Source: JAANXG01 sp963731035 (GTDB lineage: Bacteria; Pseudomonadota; Gammaproteobacteria; Arenicellales; JAANXG01). Taken from it: a DNA stretch of 64,000 nt. Positions 60,963 through 64,000 of the stretch are shown here, piece after piece. How positions within the stretch are numbered: the stretch's first letter is position 1; the number at the start of each line of letters is the position of its first letter. The notes under the pieces were generated by a model that worked only from the letters and a program-made list of their open reading frames with translations, was not told the DNA's origin and did no database searches. The stretch covers positions 62,001-126,000 of the forward strand of contig CAVSUY010000011.1 in the NCBI GenBank assembly GCA_963731035.1. The letters are read 5' to 3'. The translations under genes were made by a program, and so were the position numbers.

Positions 60963-61790
60963 ATGCAAATGAGCAACGACCCGAACAGCGACGATCCCGT
61001 TAAGCGCATTCTGTCAGAGGCGGACGACGGATTGCAGGTCCCCGGCACGGACAGCCCGTCTGGCGGCCACGCCGCGCGTGCGGCAACCCCGCGCGCCGGC
61101 ATCGGTGGACAGCCTCGCGGCCCGCGAGCCCGCAAGGACCCGCCCCCACGATGGCTGTTCGCCGCCGTGGCTTCGGTCGTGGTCGTGGTGGTTATCGCGG
61201 TGCTCGCCTACATTTCCCAGGCGCGCCGCTTGAAAACCCTGGAGAGTGAAGTCGCTGCGCTTCACGAACGTGGGGACGCCGCGAACGTTACGGACAAGCT
61301 CGGTGCCAAGATGCAGCGTCTCAACGCTCGTATCGAAGCCCTGACGACGCGGATCGATATCCTCAATGGTGACGAGGCCGACATCAAGGCAGTGAAGCAA
61401 CTTGCTACCGATCAAGGTGCGAAGATCGAGTCCTTGTCCCAACGCCTGGGCGAACTGGAACACGGAAGCAAGACCTCACGGAAAGCAGGCACTAACCAGG
61501 CCGGCGTTGCCGCCACTGCCGGATCAGGTGCCGCGGGCGGTTCTTCCCGGACGGGCGGCTGGGTGGTCAACCTGATAGCGGTGGCCGACGTAGCGTCCGC
61601 CAACCAGTTCGAAAAACGTCTCAAGGACATGGGTGTGCATTCGCGTATCGACGAGGTGGACATCAGCGGGAAGACGTTACGGCGCGTCGTTGCCACGGGC
61701 TTCAACACCCAGGACGAAGCAAAGAACTTCGCGGCAACCATCAAAGAGAAACTGAGCCTGTCGCAGAATCCCTGGGTTTCACGCGATTAG
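60963..61790 (+). CDS. Membrane-anchored SPOR-domain protein with coiled coil
   Basis: The 275-residue protein has a disordered cytoplasmic N-terminus (about 1-63), one membrane helix (WLFAAVASVVVVVVIAVLAY, about 64-83), a coiled coil (about 90-170; LESEVAALHERGDAANVTDK and MQRLNARIEALTTRIDI) and a C-terminal SPOR domain (about 198-271; WVVNLIAVADVASANQFEKR). The topology matches FtsN-like and DamX-like septal proteins that bind denuded peptidoglycan during division. Starts at 60963 or 60969 are both plausible. Confidence 0.88.
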   Translation: MQMSNDPNSDDPVKRILSEADDGLQVPGTDSPSGGHAARAATPRAGIGGQPRGPRARKDPPPRWLFAAVASVVVVVVIAVLAYISQARRLKTLESEVAALHERGDAANVTDKLGAKMQRLNARIEALTTRIDILNGDEADIKAVKQLATDQGAKIESLSQRLGELEHGSKTSRKAGTNQAGVAATAGSGAAGGSSRTGGWVVNLIAVADVASANQFEKRLKDMGVHSRIDEVDISGKTLRRVVATGFNTQDEAKNFAATIKEKLSLSQNPWVSRD

Positions 61791-61864
61791 GCGCAAACCG
61801 GATTCTGTACCGCATTCCACGTATTCGCCGGAAGACCCGTCCTTTCTCGACAGCGGGAACCACG

Positions 61865-62071
61865 GTGAACATCAAGCGATTCACACTGCCTCTCGCCTTA
61901 ATGATCACTATGTCCGGCTGCAGCGCAGAATCTCTCAAAAGGAGCGGATTCGAGACATTGCAGAGTTACAGGCAAGTGCAATGTGAGAACGATCCATGGT
62001 CGCAGTGCCCGCAGCGCCAACGCTACCAGGACTACCAGAAAGAGAGAAACAAGATAATGGATTCCGAGTAA
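61865..62071 (+). CDS. Small lipoprotein
   Basis: Starting at a GTG (61865), the 68-residue protein has a lipoprotein signal with lipobox MSGC (Cys near residue 19). The mature part is short, charged and has two further Cys (CENDPWSQC), which could form a disulfide. It resembles small outer-membrane lipoproteins of unknown function. It is followed 15 bp later by the DASS transporter gene. Confidence 0.7.
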   Translation: MNIKRFTLPLALMITMSGCSAESLKRSGFETLQSYRQVQCENDPWSQCPQRQRYQDYQKERNKIMDSE

Positions 62072-62086
62072 CGGGCTTCGCGCGCG

Positions 62087-63577
62087 ATGCCGGACAAGCA
62101 TAGCAGCACGGCGAACAAGTACCCTGTCGGCCTGCTCCTCGGTCTGGGGCTGTTCCTGCTGATCATGCTGCTGCCAGCGCCCGAGGGTCTCACCGAGCAC
62201 GCCAGGCACGTGGCGGCGGTCGCGGTCCTGATGGCAGTCTGGTGGGTCACCGAGGCCATCCCGATTCCCGTCACCGCCCTGTTGCCGGTCGTGCTTTTCC
62301 CGGTGCTCGGAGTCGTCGACGGAAGCCAGGTTACCAAAGCCTACGCCAACCATCTGATCTTTCTCTTTCTTGGCGGATTCCTGATCGCCATCGCCATCGA
62401 GCGATGGAACCTGCACCGGCGAATCGCCCTGCACACCATTCGCGTAATAGGGGTCACCCCGAACCGTATCGTGCTGGGGTTCATGCTCGCGACGGCTTTT
62501 TTGTCGATGTGGATCAGCAATACCGCGGCCACCATGATGATGGCCACCATCGGCATGGCCGTCCTGTCCCGGTTGCACCCCGGCTCCGGCAGTGGGTCAG
62601 GGTCGACCGCGGAGGAGGAATTCCCTTTTGGTATCTCACTGATGCTCGGAATCGCCTACTCGGCGAGTATCGGCGGTGTCGCGACGCTCATCGGGACGCC
62701 ACCAAACGCAATACTCGCGGCTATAGTGGAAAACACCTACGGCGTGTCCATAAGCTTCCTGCAATGGATGACCTTCGGGCTGCCCCTGTCCCTGGCGATG
62801 CTCCTTCTTTGCTGGCTGTACCTCACGCGCATCGCCTACCGCGGCGAATCAAACGAGATCGCCGGCGGACGGGACACCATACAGCGCGAGATCCAGCAGC
62901 TCGGGGACATGCAATCCGGGGAAAAAAGAGTATTGGCGGTGTTCCTTCTGGTGGCGCTGTTGTGGATCCTGCGCGGTCTGCTGGACGCGGAGGTTCTCCC
63001 GTACGTACGGGACTCGACCATTGCCATGGGAGGCGCTGTTGCACTATTCATCATTCCCTCGAGCCGCGGGCCGCGGGAATTCCTGCTCGACTGGAAATCG
63101 GCGGTCAGGATTCCGTGGGATATCCTGATCCTGTTCGGCGGCGGCTTCGCCCTGGCACAGGGATTCAGCGAAACGGGATTGACCCACTACCTGGCGGAGC
63201 AGCTGGCCTTTCTCAGGCACAGCCCCCTCGTGATCGCCGTGGCGGCGGTCACCTGCGGGATCATCTTTCTGACCGAGCTGACGTCGAACACGGCCACCGC
63301 CTCCCTGGCGCTGCCCGTGGCGGGCGCGCTGGCGGTGAGTATGTACATCGAGCCGCTTGCGTTGATGACGGCCGTCGCCGTGGCCGCCTCGTTCGCATTC
63401 ATGCTGCCGGTGGCAACCCCACCCAACGCTATCGTGTTCGGTACCCGCTACGTGTCCATTCGACAAATGGCGAAAACGGGATTCTGGCTGAACCTCGCGG
63501 GAATCGCCGTGATCACCGCCTTCGTCGTACTGCTTCTGCCGGTGGTCTGGGGCATCGACATCGGCACCAACCCTTAG
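62087..63577 (+). CDS. DASS-family (SLC13) sodium/dicarboxylate or anion transporter
   Basis: The 496-residue membrane protein has about eleven helices and both SNT motifs of the DASS family: FLSMWISNTAATMMMATIGM (about 142-161) and TELTSNTATASLALPVAGAL (about 396-415). VTEAIPIPVTALLPVVLFPV near the N-terminus and MLPVATPPNAIVFGT near the C-terminus are family hallmarks. Members import succinate, malate, citrate or sulfate with Na+. It lies right after the small lipoprotein gene. Confidence 0.93.
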   Translation: MPDKHSSTANKYPVGLLLGLGLFLLIMLLPAPEGLTEHARHVAAVAVLMAVWWVTEAIPIPVTALLPVVLFPVLGVVDGSQVTKAYANHLIFLFLGGFLIAIAIERWNLHRRIALHTIRVIGVTPNRIVLGFMLATAFLSMWISNTAATMMMATIGMAVLSRLHPGSGSGSGSTAEEEFPFGISLMLGIAYSASIGGVATLIGTPPNAILAAIVENTYGVSISFLQWMTFGLPLSLAMLLLCWLYLTRIAYRGESNEIAGGRDTIQREIQQLGDMQSGEKRVLAVFLLVALLWILRGLLDAEVLPYVRDSTIAMGGAVALFIIPSSRGPREFLLDWKSAVRIPWDILILFGGGFALAQGFSETGLTHYLAEQLAFLRHSPLVIAVAAVTCGIIFLTELTSNTATASLALPVAGALAVSMYIEPLALMTAVAVAASFAFMLPVATPPNAIVFGTRYVSIRQMAKTGFWLNLAGIAVITAFVVLLLPVVWGIDIGTNP

Positions 63578-63595
63578 GCAGCCCGGGCGGGATCG

Positions 63596-64000
63596 CTATT
63601 TCCTCTTCCTGACAATGTAGCCGCCGGATTTTTCATCGTACTCCAGATCCAGCAGGTCCTGCTTCTGGGCTTCCTCCAGCAGCTCGCTGAAGTTGCTGAA
63701 GCCATGATAGGACTCGCTGAAGCCCGGCTGCCGCCGTTTCAGTGTCTGCTTGACCATGGAGCCCCAGATCTTCTCTTCCTCGCCGCGCTCGGCGACGAGG
63801 TCTTCCACTGTCTCCATGACCAGATCCAGGCCCTCCTGCTTTCTGTTATCCTCGGCCTTCACGCTCTTACGGGCCTTCTTCTTACCACTCTTCTTTCGTT
63901 GTTGCTGGCGATTCTCGCTGCCTCGAACCAGGTCGTCGTAATAGATAAACTCGTCGCAGTTGGCGGTCAAGAGGTCGGATGTCGAGTTCTTGACGCCGAC
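63596..64000 (-). CDS. C-terminal part of a NYN/OST-HTH-domain protein (5' end outside window)
   Basis: The reading frame is open to the window edge, so only the last 134 residues are visible. NSTSDLLTANCDEFIYYDDL is the end of a NYN (PIN-like) nuclease domain, a Lys/Arg-rich linker follows (RQQQRKKSGKKKARKSVK), and the last 70 residues (IWGSMVKQTLKRRQPGFSES and FSNFSELLEEAQKQDLLDLE) form an OST-HTH/LOTUS domain, which binds RNA. Together these suggest an RNA-processing endonuclease. It is convergent to the DASS gene. Confidence 0.78.
   Translation of the reverse strand, partial: VGVKNSTSDLLTANCDEFIYYDDLVRGSENRQQQRKKSGKKKARKSVKAEDNRKQEGLDLVMETVEDLVAERGEEEKIWGSMVKQTLKRRQPGFSESYHGFSNFSELLEEAQKQDLLDLEYDEKSGGYIVRKRK

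Noticed and set aside
1..64000. CRISPR arrays, tRNA, rRNA and prophage genes
   Set aside because: No regularly spaced direct repeats, no cloverleaf with a TTCRANTC loop, no rRNA stretches and no integrase or phage structural genes were found by reading; a tRNA scan would be needed to be certain.

Overview
The window is 64 kb of GC-rich (roughly 60%) bacterial chromosome from a free-living proteobacterium. It is most likely a gammaproteobacterium: two extragenic palindromes (26597-26651 and 44742-44816) have the GTAGGTCGG..TTCAGCCCGAC and GTAGGAGCGACTTCAGTCGCGA forms common in that class, and the gene set (SPOR-domain proteins, OmpA, PepQ, TctABC, RhlE-type helicase, Csp) fits. This assignment is inference. 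No rRNA, tRNA, CRISPR array or complete insertion sequence was seen. The gene content is accessory and catabolic: many amino-acid, organic-acid and peptide/opine transporters, oxidoreductases and Fe(II) dioxygenases.

Layout. 1-6.9 kb: partial DmdA/GcvT-like protein with an Lrp/AsnC regulator, ChaC, a TTC38-like TPR protein, an FHA-adenylate cyclase with a cyclase-TPR remnant nearby, and a secreted FecR-SPOR protein with a Met-rich segment. 7.2-17.8 kb: a small-molecule biosynthesis and uptake locus with methyltransferases, a protein of the staphylopine/nicotianamine synthase type (GSGAYPM motif), a GNAT, a JmjC/cupin-8 hydroxylase, a TylF-like methyltransferase and a complete Opp/Cnt-type ABC importer with a Tat-exported binding protein and fused ATPases. 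I read it as a candidate metallophore system. 17.7-20.8 kb: an MFS-HEAT-cNMP-binding fusion. 21-36.5 kb: a polar amino-acid ABC operon, sarcosine-oxidase-like and MetE-like enzymes, a P-domain protein, a class III aminotransferase, GST, a TIGR02466 oxygenase, a MocR regulator and a DUF1326-DUF2182 pair. 36.5-43.5 kb: IpdC, an SDR, a GBBH/TMLH-like dioxygenase, an amino-acid SBP and permease without an ATPase, and a D-arginine-dehydrogenase-like oxidase. 43.7-53.9 kb: OmpA, TctCBA (tctA frameshifted), LCMT, a hairpin- and MITE-rich intergenic region, a K+ channel with a CBS protein, PepQ, UppP, a small HCO-I-like membrane protein and a dienelactone hydrolase. 57.9-64 kb: CBS, Csp, RhlE-type helicase, SPOR protein, a small lipoprotein, a DASS anion transporter and a partial NYN/OST-HTH protein.

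The most exciting feature is at 54.1-57.9 kb: a compact RiPP-like cassette. A stand-alone NRPS-type adenylation enzyme is followed by four tiny overlapping or closely spaced genes for acidic peptides of 41-52 residues. Their C-termini share FPPSGEKAGxxGGE or a near variant. Directly after them comes an enzyme with an HExxH motif and the downstream landmarks of the TIGR04267 (aKG-HExxH peptide beta-hydroxylase) family. The peptides look like a precursor family with a helical leader and a conserved C-terminal core. Pairing them with a carrier-less adenylation enzyme is unusual and I do not recognise it as a described system.

Signs of decay and rearrangement recur: three gene remnants (cyclase-TPR tail, ATP-grasp tail, CoA-transferase head), a single-base frameshift in tctA, and a 159-bp MITE-like element that supplies the stop codon of the K+ channel gene.
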